Origin: Bacteroidales bacterium UBA1800
GTDB taxonomy: Bacteria > Bacteroidota > Bacteroidia > Bacteroidales > VadinHA17
Reading direction: 5' to 3'
DNA length: 27,395 bases
Assembly (NCBI GenBank): GCA_002319915.1
Contig: DCFQ01000039.1
Location: 6,744-34,138, forward strand
The notes under the pieces were generated by a model. It saw nothing but the letters and a program-made list of their open reading frames with translations, made no database searches and was not told the DNA's origin. The position numbers were made by a program, and so were the translations under genes. Positions 15,801 to 22,820 of this stretch are shown in pieces. Numbering within the stretch: position 1 is the stretch's first letter; every line of letters begins with the position of its first letter.

Positions 15801-16255
15801 GGCCCATGAACAATTACTGGGTCACCAATTTCAACGCGGACCAGAGGGGCGGGCATACATGGTCATACTTCATCACTTCCTCGGACGATCCCTCCGAAAC
15901 ATTTGCGGCACAGTTCGGCTGGGGCTCGAGGGTACCCTTGCTCACAAGGATCCTGCCGGGGGAAGGTACCGGTGACAATAACAATGCCGGTTCGTTCATT
16001 ACCGGGTGGCCCGGCAATGTCATCCTCATAAGTGCACAGCCGGTTGGAAGCGGGGGAGCGGTCCTGCTTCACCTGCGTGAAATTGCAGGCAAGCCGGCTT
16101 CCCTCGAACTGAACAACGGGATCACCGGCGAGAAGCTGAGGATCGCAGAATCAGATTTCGCCGGGAATATCAGGGACAGCTCTACGGGATCGATCGGGCC
16201 GCTTGAATCAAAATTCTTTGTCATACTTGCCAATAATAAGGATTTGAGCAAATAA
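12869..16255 (+). CDS. Secreted glycoside hydrolase family 38 alpha-mannosidase
   Basis: 1128 residues with a signal peptide (MKRLLLLIFPALFW through LIAQ, about residues 1-22). An N-terminal beta-rich region (about 25-270) precedes the catalytic part. GH38 features: HTHTDIGY (285-292), where H287 and D289 correspond to the zinc ligands; FRWTCEASWPVDEYL (about 330-344); MYFNFDEIPDE, with D370 the probable nucleophile and zinc ligand; AMQDDVNGIGW; and H501 in VQHSG as a possible fourth ligand. The long C-terminal part (about 680-1128) matches the beta-sandwich modules of this family. The enzyme probably removes alpha-linked mannose from glycans or manno-oligosaccharides in the periplasm or outside the cell. 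It lies 7 bp downstream of the isomerase-like gene. The linkage specificity is unknown. The D370 and H501 assignments are by motif comparison only. Confidence 0.87.
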   Translation: MKRLLLLIFPALFWPVIPLIAQVFLTSGDEPVNGYAAKISGTDYEYHSCIPGLRQSLIIRADSGKDSMTWTTGQASQVKPGKYVAYIWVAAIGSSPGNAAMSLSTDQGHRFTFRTDGKASWMLPSPDGSSLSFTSIMTDQFGDRHGYMILRVPSSAPNAGKTLRITMSGERAGLTSWYMTYKKPVVNGVSVSAFPAIIKKGDDHLQLVEVDIFYFGREGKADIFANGKHIAATFLKFGYNAVNAGLEEVSRPTPVEIRVRAGSFSTSTAITLEPVRKWTIDLIQHTHTDIGYTRSQTEILAEHLRYIDYALDYCDATDNLPDNAKFRWTCEASWPVDEYLRARPAAQVERLKKRIREGRIEVTGMYFNFDEIPDEQILAASLQAAARIRQNGIPVTLAMQDDVNGIGWCLNDYFNITGIKYLNMGTHGHRALICFDRPTMFWWESPSGKRILTFRAEHYMLGNTLLEIQNRDLGKFQNNLLTYLKDLEGKKYPYDEMAVQHSGFLTDNSPPSTLASEMIAKWNEAFEWPKLRTSTAESFFSNMEQQHGSEFPVIRGAWPDWWTDGFGASARETSVTRKAAASFIANTGALSMAAIDGMTLPRGTGDRMDLINNALLFYTEHTTGYSESVREPLSQPTMEQRALKESYAWEANRRTAALGEDAMGLLQGMFKREKDPSLIVFNTLNWKRSGMVTVYIDHQIVPLGKTAGIFDVNGVRCPSQPLSSRSDGTYWAVWLDDIPAFGYRKFLIRPLDEQNVTVTKNPEGLLENKWFRIEADLPEGTIRSMFDKELSLELKDQGEKYGIGEFILEQLGNRSQMEGHKLVDYRRSPLDTVWFDSFSRGPVFNSMRFYGESATSVAPRGFSFEIRLFNNEKRIELVCSIIKKDIIDPESFYIAFPFRLDNGKHFTELQGGVIETGLDQIKGSSNDWYSVQDYTAVRSPKTQIVMSCPEMPLMQFGAINTGRYVAGAMPQGTHIFSWPMNNYWVTNFNADQRGGHTWSYFITSSDDPSETFAAQFGWGSRVPLLTRILPGEGTGDNNNAGSFITGWPGNVILISAQPVGSGGAVLLHLREIAGKPASLELNNGITGEKLRIAESDFAGNIRDSSTGSIGPLESKFFVILANNKDLSK

Positions 16256-16300
16256 TTATTGTAATTTGGAAACTGAATTCCGCCAGACGGGTCAGGGCCT

Positions 16301-16711
16301 ATGGAGAACCTCGAATATCAATATGCCGTCGAATTGGGTGTCCGGGATTATGAATGTGATATCCAGGGCATTGTAAACAATGCCATTTATCAGCATTACC
16401 TTGAGCATGCCAGGCATGAATTCCTGCTTTCGAGGAATATCAGCTTTTCACAGCTCCATGATGAGGGGACCGACCTGATCGTGACGCGGGTCGAGATCGA
16501 TTACAAATTCCCGCTGAAAAGCCGCGACAGGTTCGTGGTAAAGGTCAATATCAGGAGGGAAGGACATGTAAGGCTCATATTTGAGCAGGATATCTTCCGG
16601 ATACCCGACAACAAGCTGATTGTGCAGGCTAAAGTAACGGGCATTGCCGCCAGGAATGGAAGGCCGGTACCACCAGGCAGCCTTATTGAACGACTTGGTC
16701 TTGAAATATAA
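16301..16711 (+). CDS. 4HBT-fold acyl-CoA thioesterase (YbgC/FadM-like)
   Basis: 136 residues, normal for a single hotdog domain. The signature VRDYECDIQGIVNNAIYQHYLEHAR includes the catalytic aspartate D20 and the NNAxYxxYLExAR helix, the same arrangement as in YbgC. It probably hydrolyses a short- or medium-chain acyl-CoA; substrate preference cannot be read from the sequence. It begins 45 bp after the mannosidase stop and ends 19 bp before the next gene, so it may be part of one transcript, although its function is not obviously related to its neighbours. TAATTTG in the gap (16262-16268) is a near-match to a -7 element and could give it a separate start. Confidence 0.9.
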   Translation: MENLEYQYAVELGVRDYECDIQGIVNNAIYQHYLEHARHEFLLSRNISFSQLHDEGTDLIVTRVEIDYKFPLKSRDRFVVKVNIRREGHVRLIFEQDIFRIPDNKLIVQAKVTGIAARNGRPVPPGSLIERLGLEI

Positions 16712-16730
16712 ACATATCAAATCTGACACT

Positions 16731-18923
16731 ATGAAAAAACTTTCGGAGATCAGCAGGATCATTCTCCTGGCATCCGTTTGCCTGGTTTCCCTTCCCGGCA
16801 TGCTTACAGGCCAGACAATTGAGGGGAACTGGTATGGAAAAGCCGATGTGGGCGGAATGGTATTGCGGCTTACCGTCCATGTAAAGGCTGAGGCCAACGG
16901 TTTCAGCTCAACGTGGGACAGCCCCGACCAGGGTGCCTTCGACATCCCTTCCACTACAACCACCTTTGCCTTCCCGGAATTCACATTCACGCATGCCGGT
17001 ACGGGGTTCAGGTATAGCGGCACCGTTGATGCTGAATACAATACCATAACCGGCGACCTGGAGCAGGCAGGCCGGAAATTCCCGATCATTTTCGGAAAAA
17101 CGCCGATCGCGGCGGCTCCGAACAGCCCGGAGACCCTCAAGCAGAAATACAGCAAGCAGGAGGTCTATATCACGATGCGCGACGGGATAAAGCTATTTAC
17201 CTCCATCTATACACCGAAGGAAGAAAAAGCTCCGCTACCTATCCTTTTTGACCGGACCCCTTATGACATCGAACCCGGGGGGCCCGACAATTTCAATTTT
17301 TTCGTTCAGCTTTACAGCAGGTATGCTGATGGAGGATATATCCTTGTCTTCCAGGATGTAAGGGGCAGATATATGAGCGAAGGCAAGTTTGAGGATATCA
17401 GACCAATAATTCCTGATAAAAAGAGCAACAAGGACATCGATGAATCGACGGATACCTGGGATACCGTCGACTGGCTCGTCAAAAACGTAAAGAACAACAA
17501 CGGCAATGTCGGGATCTTCGGAATCTCGTACCCGGGTTTCTATTCGACCATGGGGCTGATCAATGCCCACCCGGCCGTCAAAGCTGTTTCACCCCAGGCC
17601 CCGGTCACCGCCTGGTTCCTCGGGGATGATTTCCACCACAACGGGGCATTTTTCCTTCACGACTGCTTTTCATTCTACTACAGCAACGGCAGGGCATTCC
17701 ACTCCCCAACGCGCTCCGGGTTCCCCAGGTTCACATGGCCCGATCCCGACAGCTATAAATTCTTCCTCGACATAGGCGCTGTAAAGAACCTGGCAACGAA
17801 GTACCTGGGCGACAGCATTCAGTTCTGGAACGACGCATTCGCCCACCCTAATTACGACAGCTTCTGGAAAGCACGGGATCCCCGCCAGTACCTTAAGAAC
17901 GTCAAACCGGCGGTGATGACCGTCGGAGGCTGGTTCGATGCCGAGGACCTCTACGGGGCCCTCCATACTTACGAAGCCATCGAAAAACAGAATCCTTCTT
18001 CAACTGTCAATACGCTTGTTATGGGGCCCTGGTCGCACGGACAATGGGCGTTCGGGCAGGGTACCAACCTCGGGAATATCTACTGGGGGATCGATGCCAA
18101 TATGAAGTTTGCCGAGATCGAAAAAGGATTCTTCGATCATTATCTCAAGGGGGAGGCAACCGCCCCGCTTGCTGAAGCCACGATTTTCGTGACGGGATCA
18201 AACGAATGGCGCGAGTTCGGGACCTGGCCTCCGAAGAATGTCACGGGAAAGAGCATTTACCTTCTCCCCGGCGAAAAAGCCTCATTTGAGCCCGCTGCTG
18301 TAAAGGCAAGCTTCGACGAATACGTGTCGGACCCGAAGCACCCGGTTCCCTACACCGATGGGGTCCATACCGACAGGACGTCGGAATACATGGACGATGA
18401 CCAGCGGTTTGCATCGACAAGGCCCGACGTCATGGAGTACCAGACAGGCGTTCTTCAGGAAGATATCACCCTTACAGGCCCGCTTACGGCTGACCTGTTC
18501 GTATCCACCACGGGAACCGATGCGGATTATGTCGTCAAGCTCATCGATGTTTTCCCCCCGGATACCGAAACCCCTGATTCGCTGGATCTGAAGGTCCCGC
18601 TGGGAGGTTACGAGATGCTGGTACGGGGAGAAGTATTCAGGGGCAAGTACCGCAACAGCTTCGAGAAGCCGGAACCATTCGTGCCAGGAAAGATTACCGA
18701 AGTAAAATACTCCCTCCCTGATATTGCACACACCTTCAAAAAGGGACACCGGATCATGATCCAGGTGCAGAACTCCTGGTTCCCGCTCGTCGACAGGAAT
18801 CCGCAGAAGTTTGTGGATATCTACACGTGCAGCGACAGTGATTTCCAGAAATCGACTCAAAGGATCTATCACGATGCGGATCATCCCTCCCGGCTGAATG
18901 TCACCGTGCTTGGCCGGCCATGA
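16731..18923 (+). CDS. Exported S15/CocE-type alpha/beta hydrolase (X-Pro dipeptidyl-peptidase / alpha-amino acid ester hydrolase family)
   Basis: 730 residues from the ATG at 16731, which opens a signal peptide (MKKLSEISRIILLASVCLVSL...TGQ). Frame extension upstream to 16644 would overlap the thioesterase gene and put residues before the signal, so I reject it. Residues about 28-125 form an extra N-terminal beta-rich domain (IEGNWYGK, DSPDQGAFDIPS, GDLEQAGRKFP). The catalytic domain follows: VYITMRDGIKLFTSIYTP, FQDVRGRYMSEG, the nucleophile elbow GISYPG (S266), D403 (GGWFDAED) and H436 (GPWSHGQW), a complete triad. The C-terminal jelly-roll part (about 530-730) is the non-catalytic S15 domain. 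It may cleave N-terminal X-Pro dipeptides or amino-acid esters in the periplasm. The exact substrate is unknown. Confidence 0.9.
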   Translation: MKKLSEISRIILLASVCLVSLPGMLTGQTIEGNWYGKADVGGMVLRLTVHVKAEANGFSSTWDSPDQGAFDIPSTTTTFAFPEFTFTHAGTGFRYSGTVDAEYNTITGDLEQAGRKFPIIFGKTPIAAAPNSPETLKQKYSKQEVYITMRDGIKLFTSIYTPKEEKAPLPILFDRTPYDIEPGGPDNFNFFVQLYSRYADGGYILVFQDVRGRYMSEGKFEDIRPIIPDKKSNKDIDESTDTWDTVDWLVKNVKNNNGNVGIFGISYPGFYSTMGLINAHPAVKAVSPQAPVTAWFLGDDFHHNGAFFLHDCFSFYYSNGRAFHSPTRSGFPRFTWPDPDSYKFFLDIGAVKNLATKYLGDSIQFWNDAFAHPNYDSFWKARDPRQYLKNVKPAVMTVGGWFDAEDLYGALHTYEAIEKQNPSSTVNTLVMGPWSHGQWAFGQGTNLGNIYWGIDANMKFAEIEKGFFDHYLKGEATAPLAEATIFVTGSNEWREFGTWPPKNVTGKSIYLLPGEKASFEPAAVKASFDEYVSDPKHPVPYTDGVHTDRTSEYMDDDQRFASTRPDVMEYQTGVLQEDITLTGPLTADLFVSTTGTDADYVVKLIDVFPPDTETPDSLDLKVPLGGYEMLVRGEVFRGKYRNSFEKPEPFVPGKITEVKYSLPDIAHTFKKGHRIMIQVQNSWFPLVDRNPQKFVDIYTCSDSDFQKSTQRIYHDADHPSRLNVTVLGRP

Positions 18924-18934
18924 AATGTTGAAAG

Positions 18935-18951
18935 CCCGGCGGACGCCAGGG
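18935..18951 (+). terminator. Weak hairpin after the S15 hydrolase gene
   Basis: CCCGGC (18935-18940) pairs with GCC-A-GGG (18945-18951, one bulged base), followed by ATAATTTAATT. The short GC-rich stem and AT-rich tail are compatible with a weak terminator, 11 bp after the stop codon. Confidence 0.4.
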
Positions 18952-18978
18952 ATAATTTAATTCAGATACTAAGTCTAA

Positions 18979-19902
18979 ATGAAAGTGGATATGAAAAAAG
19001 CAAAGTTGACCCGAAGGCAGTTTGTAACTACCGTTGCCGCGGGAGCGGGAACGATCTTTTTTGGCAGTGTTATAAAGGGAATCACGCCCTCCCGGGCCTT
19101 CACGACATTTGATCCCCTGCAGAAGATCAGGCTTGGGAATACCGGGATCGAGACTACACTCCTTGGGATGGGAACAGGATTCAGCGGTTCCAACCGGTCA
19201 TCGAATATTACACGTGCCGGGGTGGCGGAATCCCTTATCCGTCAGGCATATGAAAAGGGCATCCGCTATTTCGACTGTGCCGACAGCTATGGCACTCATC
19301 CCTATACCGCAGCGGCCCTCAAGGGGATACCCAGGGAGAGCTACACCATCGGCACGAAGATGTGGATCACCGAAGGAGGTATCCCCGAGAATGAGAAAGG
19401 GTATCCGGAAACGGTGATCGAACGCTTCCGCAGGGAGCTTAATACCGATTATTTCGACCTTGTCCAGCTTCATTGCATGACCGACGGGAACTGGCCGGAA
19501 AAGTACAAAAGGCACCTAGACGGCCTGGAGAACCTGAAAGCAAAGAAGATCATTAAAGCCCACGGGGTCTCGGTACATACCTTCGAGGCGCTGAAAGCTG
19601 CAGTCGAGTCGCCCTGGGTCGACGTTATCCATGTAAGGATAAATCCCTACGGCGATGTTATGGACAGGAAAAACCCCTCGGATATCGTTCCGCTTATTGA
19701 GAAGATGCACCAGTCGGGCAAGGGCGTCATTGGCATGAAGCTGATCGGCGCCGGCAATTTCAGCAAGGACCCGGCAAAGATCGACGCCTCCCTGAAATGG
19801 GTGCTGGAGCTCGGTACCGTGGACCTGCTTATAATCGGATTCGAAAAGCCGGAACAGATCGACGACTATATGAAGCGGATCAGGAATGTAAGGATTTCGT
19901 GA
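18979..19902 (+). CDS. Tat-exported aldo/keto reductase
   Basis: 307 residues. The N-terminus has a twin-arginine signal (KLTRRQFVTTVAAGAG) and a hydrophobic stretch; the internal ATG at 18991 would keep the signal and is an alternative start. The aldo/keto reductase tetrad is complete: D99 and Y104 (FDCADSYG), K127 (GTK) and H165 (LVQLHC). The (beta/alpha)8 barrel follows, ending with GFEKPEQIDDYM, which corresponds to the cofactor-binding end. The enzyme reduces a carbonyl compound with NAD(P)H; substrate unknown. Tat export is notable because the nucleotide cofactor would need to be bound before transport. It follows the S15 hydrolase gene by 55 bp. Confidence 0.92.
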   Translation: MKVDMKKAKLTRRQFVTTVAAGAGTIFFGSVIKGITPSRAFTTFDPLQKIRLGNTGIETTLLGMGTGFSGSNRSSNITRAGVAESLIRQAYEKGIRYFDCADSYGTHPYTAAALKGIPRESYTIGTKMWITEGGIPENEKGYPETVIERFRRELNTDYFDLVQLHCMTDGNWPEKYKRHLDGLENLKAKKIIKAHGVSVHTFEALKAAVESPWVDVIHVRINPYGDVMDRKNPSDIVPLIEKMHQSGKGVIGMKLIGAGNFSKDPAKIDASLKWVLELGTVDLLIIGFEKPEQIDDYMKRIRNVRIS

Positions 19903-19922
19903 CATTAATTCTTTGCTACGCG

Positions 19923-19992
19923 GAGGAAATCCTGAGAAGACACAGAGGATCACAGTGTCTCTGTGTTCTCCGTGTCTCCTCCTGATTTCCTC
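19923..19992. repeat. Imperfect inverted repeat with CTCTGTG/CACAGAG motifs
   Basis: The outer arms GAGGAAATC (19923-19931) and GATTTCCTC (19984-19992) are perfect complements. Inside, GAGAAGACACAGAG pairs with CTCTGTGTTCTC apart from a two-base bulge, giving a long hairpin. The right end GATTTCCTCTG occurs again at 25557-25567, so this appears to be a dispersed intergenic repeat in this genome. Confidence 0.6.
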
Positions 19993-20028
19993 TGGGTAAT
20001 AAGTATCAATCTTATCAAATCGGCTTTT

Positions 20029-20928
20029 ATGACACTTCAGCGCTTTATCCCAATTTTATTATTAACCCTGTCATCTCCCCTTTTTTCACAGGAAAACGAC
20101 CTCTCAAAAATCCTCGCTCCCGGGGCGAAGCTCGAAAAGCTTGCGGACGGCTTCGAATTCACCGAAGGCCCGGCTGCGGACCCGGCGGGCAATGTCTTCT
20201 TCACCGATCAGCCAAACGACAGGATACTGGAGTGGACAACCGGTGGAAAGCTTGTCACCTTCATGGCACCGTCAAAGCGGTCGAACGGGATGTTCATCGA
20301 CAGGAAGGGAAATATCTTCTCCTGCGCCGATGAACACAACGAGATCATTGAGATAGGGCCTGATAAATCGGTAAAAGTTGTCGTGCATGATTTTGAAGGG
20401 AAGCTTTTCAACGGCCCCAACGACCTGTGGGTTGCGCCCGACGGCAGCATCTTTTTCACCGATCCCTTCTATAAAAGACCCTGGTGGGACCACACAGCGA
20501 TGCCACAGGAAAAGCAGTGCGTCTATTACCTGAGCACCGACCGCAAAACACTCAGGAGGATCGCCGATGATCTTGTGCAGCCTAACGGGATTGTGGGAAC
20601 TCCCGACGGGAAACGACTATACGTGGCAGATATCGCCGGAAACAAGACTTGGTCATACAGGATAGACCCCGATGGCTCGCTGTCGGATAAGAAGCTTTTC
20701 TGCAACCTTGGTTCCGACGGCATGACGGTCGACCTGGATGGCAACCTTTATTTGACCGGGAACGGCGTCACGGTCTTTGACAGGACGGGTGACAAGATCG
20801 GCAATTTACCCGTTCCCGAAAGCTGGACAGCAAATGTCTGCTTCGGGGGGAAAGAGAGAAAGGAACTCTTCATCACTGCAAGCAAAAGCCTGTATATGAT
20901 CAGGACACTTGTGAGGGGAGCGTACTGA
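20029..20928 (+). CDS. Secreted SMP-30/gluconolactonase-like beta-propeller protein
   Basis: 299 residues from the ATG at 20029, which begins a signal peptide (MTLQRFIPILLLTLSSPLFSQ). An in-frame extension to 19963 crosses the intergenic repeat and is not credible. The six-bladed propeller family residues are visible: FTEGPAADP (E46), FNGPNDLW (N131), LVQPNGIVG (N186) and LGSDGMTVD (D230). These four match the metal-binding set of SMP-30/regucalcin and gluconolactonases. The enzyme probably hydrolyses a sugar lactone in the periplasm; lactonase activity is inferred from the metal ligands and the substrate is unknown. The repeat spacer separates it from the reductase gene. Confidence 0.91.
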   Translation: MTLQRFIPILLLTLSSPLFSQENDLSKILAPGAKLEKLADGFEFTEGPAADPAGNVFFTDQPNDRILEWTTGGKLVTFMAPSKRSNGMFIDRKGNIFSCADEHNEIIEIGPDKSVKVVVHDFEGKLFNGPNDLWVAPDGSIFFTDPFYKRPWWDHTAMPQEKQCVYYLSTDRKTLRRIADDLVQPNGIVGTPDGKRLYVADIAGNKTWSYRIDPDGSLSDKKLFCNLGSDGMTVDLDGNLYLTGNGVTVFDRTGDKIGNLPVPESWTANVCFGGKERKELFITASKSLYMIRTLVRGAY

Positions 20929-21076
20929 CAAATCCCTTCCCCCGATCATATGTTAAAACCCTCAAAAGTTTATCACATTTTAATTTTCCGATTATAAATT
21001 TTTTTATCATTGTAGCCTGATTCGCAGAAAAGTCTTTTTTAAATTATCTAAAGTGTTTTCTTATAGAGAGGTCATT

Positions 21077-21277
21077 ATGGAAGGAACTCGTAGAGCAGAT
21101 GTCAGGCTTGGCATCGATGTGATGGTGGAACTTGTTGAGGACAAACATACCGGACGTCTCACGGGAGGGAAAGTTAAAGAGATACTTACCACTGCACCTG
21201 TTCATCCCCACGGAATAAAAGTAAAGCTTGAGAACGGCCTCGTCGGAAGGATCAAGCATATTATCCAGCAGAATTAA
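21077..21277 (+). CDS. YwbE family protein
   Basis: 66 residues from the ATG at 21077; GAGAGG just before it may act as a ribosome-binding site. A GTG at 21053 would add eight residues and looks less likely. The sequence RADVRLGIDVMVELVEDKHTG followed by GKVKEILTTAPVHPHGIKVKLENGLVGRIK matches the small YwbE family (DUF2196), whose function is unknown. The PHGIKV segment is its most characteristic part. It appears to be a single-gene unit. A loose -7-like TATCATTG (21005-21012, one mismatch) lies upstream. Confidence 0.9.
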   Translation: MEGTRRADVRLGIDVMVELVEDKHTGRLTGGKVKEILTTAPVHPHGIKVKLENGLVGRIKHIIQQN

Positions 21278-21307
21278 CAATCCAGATTTCCTACAGTATT
21301 TCATTCA

Positions 21308-21330
21308 GCGCACATGAACTCCTTGTGCGC
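21308..21330 (+). terminator. Hairpin after the YwbE gene
   Basis: GCGCACA (21308-21314) and TGTGCGC (21324-21330) make a perfect 7-bp stem with a 9-base loop, 30 bp after the YwbE stop. No clear U-tract follows. A second small palindrome, ACCTGG-CA-CCAGGT, sits at 21362-21375. Confidence 0.4.
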
Positions 21331-21404
21331 CTTGACGGTATTATCAGGTCACGTGGCATCCACCTGGCACCAGGTTGTTACTGCCATTATTCGTTCCTGA
21401 GAAT

Positions 21405-21436
21405 TTGGGATGCATTGATTTTTTTGCCTATTTTTG
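21405..21436 (+). promoter_or_regulatory. Strong Bacteroidota-type promoter for the phosphofructokinase operon
   Basis: TTG at 21405-21407 (as TTTG), 21 bases, then TATTTTTG at 21429-21436, a full match to TAnnTTTG. The spacing fits the family rule of 17-23. Transcription is predicted near 21440, leaving about 54 bases of leader. Confidence 0.7.
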
Positions 21437-21456
21437 AAAGTTACGTGATAATTTTC

Positions 21457-21468
21457 CAGGCAAGCCTG
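21457..21468 (+). promoter_or_regulatory. Palindrome in the phosphofructokinase leader
   Basis: CAGGC-AA-GCCTG is a perfect palindrome about 17 bases after the predicted transcript start and 25 bases before the ATG. It could be a regulator-binding site or a small leader hairpin. The binding partner is unknown. Confidence 0.35.
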
Positions 21469-21493
21469 AATCTTCAAACCCAGTCGTGAAATC

Positions 21494-22819
21494 ATGAAAT
21501 GCGAGGATTTTATTGTCAGCACTTTAGGCAGGGGGAGTGTGGTTTCCCCGTTAAAGACCAGCCAGAGGCAGGATAGTCCTGTCTATAAATTCGTGAGTGA
21601 CCGTGAAAGAGTTGTGTACGATATCTCTGCAGAGCATTTCAGGAAGTGCAGGGATAACGGGTCCGAGCCGGTATCATTCGAAAAGGCCGGTCCCAAGGAG
21701 TACATTTTCTTCGAGCCTGCCAAGACGAAGGTTGCCATTGTGACCTGCGGCGGATTGTGCCCCGGGATCAACAATGTGATCCGCGCCCTGGTCAACCAGC
21801 TATACTACAGGTACGGCATCAGCCGGATCCTTGGCATAAAATACGGTTATGAGGGGCTCATCCCGAAGTACAATCATCCCGTGATTGAACTGACGGCGCC
21901 GATGGTAAGCGAAATATATACTTCGGGAGGGACATTCCTCGGGACCTCCCGTGGAAACCAGGATGTGGGCCAGATAGTTGATACCCTCGAGATACTTAAT
22001 GTCAACGTCCTGTTCTGTATCGGCGGCGACGGTACCCTGAGGGGTGCCCATGCTATCCATGAGGAGATCCAGAAAAGGAAGCTCAGGATAGCCGTTGCCG
22101 GGATCCCAAAGACGATAGATAATGATATCGACCTGATCCAAAAATCCTTCGGATTTGAAACGGCTTTCTCAATCGCAACAGATATTATCTGCAACGCGCA
22201 TAACGAGGCCCATGGAGCCAGCAACGGCATTGCACTTATCAAGCTAATGGGAAGGGATTCAGGATTCATTGCAGCAAGCGCCACCCTTGCCATGCAGGAG
22301 GTCAATTTTGTCCTTGTCCCCGAAATCTCGTTTGACCTTCACGGCCAGAAGGGATTCCTCAGGATCCTTCAGAACCGCCTTGAGGAAAGGCATCACGCCG
22401 TTGTGGTTGTTGCAGAGGGAGCAGGGCAGGACCTGTTCAATACGACAAGCGCCGAAAAAGATGCATCGGGGAATATAAAGCACCAGGACATCGGCATATT
22501 CCTTAAGGATAAAATAAGTGAGGAGTTTAAGGCAAAAGCATTCTCCCATTCCATAAAGTACATCGATCCGAGTTATATCATCAGGAGCGCACCGGCCAAC
22601 GCCAACGACAGCAAGTTCTGCAACCTGCTGGCACAGAATGCCGTTCATGCCGCCCTGGCAGGCCGCACCGATTTTGTCGTCGGATTCTGGAACGACCAGT
22701 TCACCCTCATCCCGATCCCGATGGCAGTAAAGAAGCGGAAGAAAATCGATGTCGACGGCGAGCTCTGGTGGAACGTACTTGAAGCAACGGGTCAGCCGAT
22801 AAGCATGAAAAACCAGTGA
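21494..22819 (+). CDS. 6-phosphofructokinase, long form, probably ATP-dependent
   Basis: 441 residues, longer than the 320-residue E. coli PfkA and close to the PPi-PFK-like long class. Motifs: the nucleotide loop TCGGLCPGINNVIR, GGDGT (177-181), PKTIDNDID (205-213, catalytic base D209) and KLMGRDSGF. In this superfamily the residue after GGD decides the phosphoryl donor: Gly (G180 here) allows ATP, while Asp in that place favours pyrophosphate. The lysine K206 in PKTIDND is the form seen in PPi enzymes but also in trypanosomatid ATP enzymes. The combination predicts ATP use. The enzyme phosphorylates fructose-6-phosphate in glycolysis. A strong promoter precedes it and a HAD phosphatase gene follows after one base. 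Confidence 0.92.
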   Translation: MKCEDFIVSTLGRGSVVSPLKTSQRQDSPVYKFVSDRERVVYDISAEHFRKCRDNGSEPVSFEKAGPKEYIFFEPAKTKVAIVTCGGLCPGINNVIRALVNQLYYRYGISRILGIKYGYEGLIPKYNHPVIELTAPMVSEIYTSGGTFLGTSRGNQDVGQIVDTLEILNVNVLFCIGGDGTLRGAHAIHEEIQKRKLRIAVAGIPKTIDNDIDLIQKSFGFETAFSIATDIICNAHNEAHGASNGIALIKLMGRDSGFIAASATLAMQEVNFVLVPEISFDLHGQKGFLRILQNRLEERHHAVVVVAEGAGQDLFNTTSAEKDASGNIKHQDIGIFLKDKISEEFKAKAFSHSIKYIDPSYIIRSAPANANDSKFCNLLAQNAVHAALAGRTDFVVGFWNDQFTLIPIPMAVKKRKKIDVDGELWWNVLEATGQPISMKNQ

Positions 22820-22820
22820 G

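Noticed and set aside
16644..16730. N-terminal extension of the S15 hydrolase
   Set aside because: It overlaps the end of the thioesterase gene and puts 29 residues ahead of a normal signal peptide.
16448..17155. Minus-strand open frame of 235 codons
   Set aside because: It lies opposite the thioesterase and S15 hydrolase genes, both with full family motifs, and shows no recognisable protein signature.
19963..20028. N-terminal extension of the SMP-30-like protein
   Set aside because: The extension covers the intergenic repeat and precedes a clear signal peptide starting at 20029.
21350..21355. CACGTG core like the parS sites, before the phosphofructokinase gene
   Set aside because: The flanks (GGT on the left, GCA on the right) do not match GTTN and NAAC, so it fails the parS consensus.
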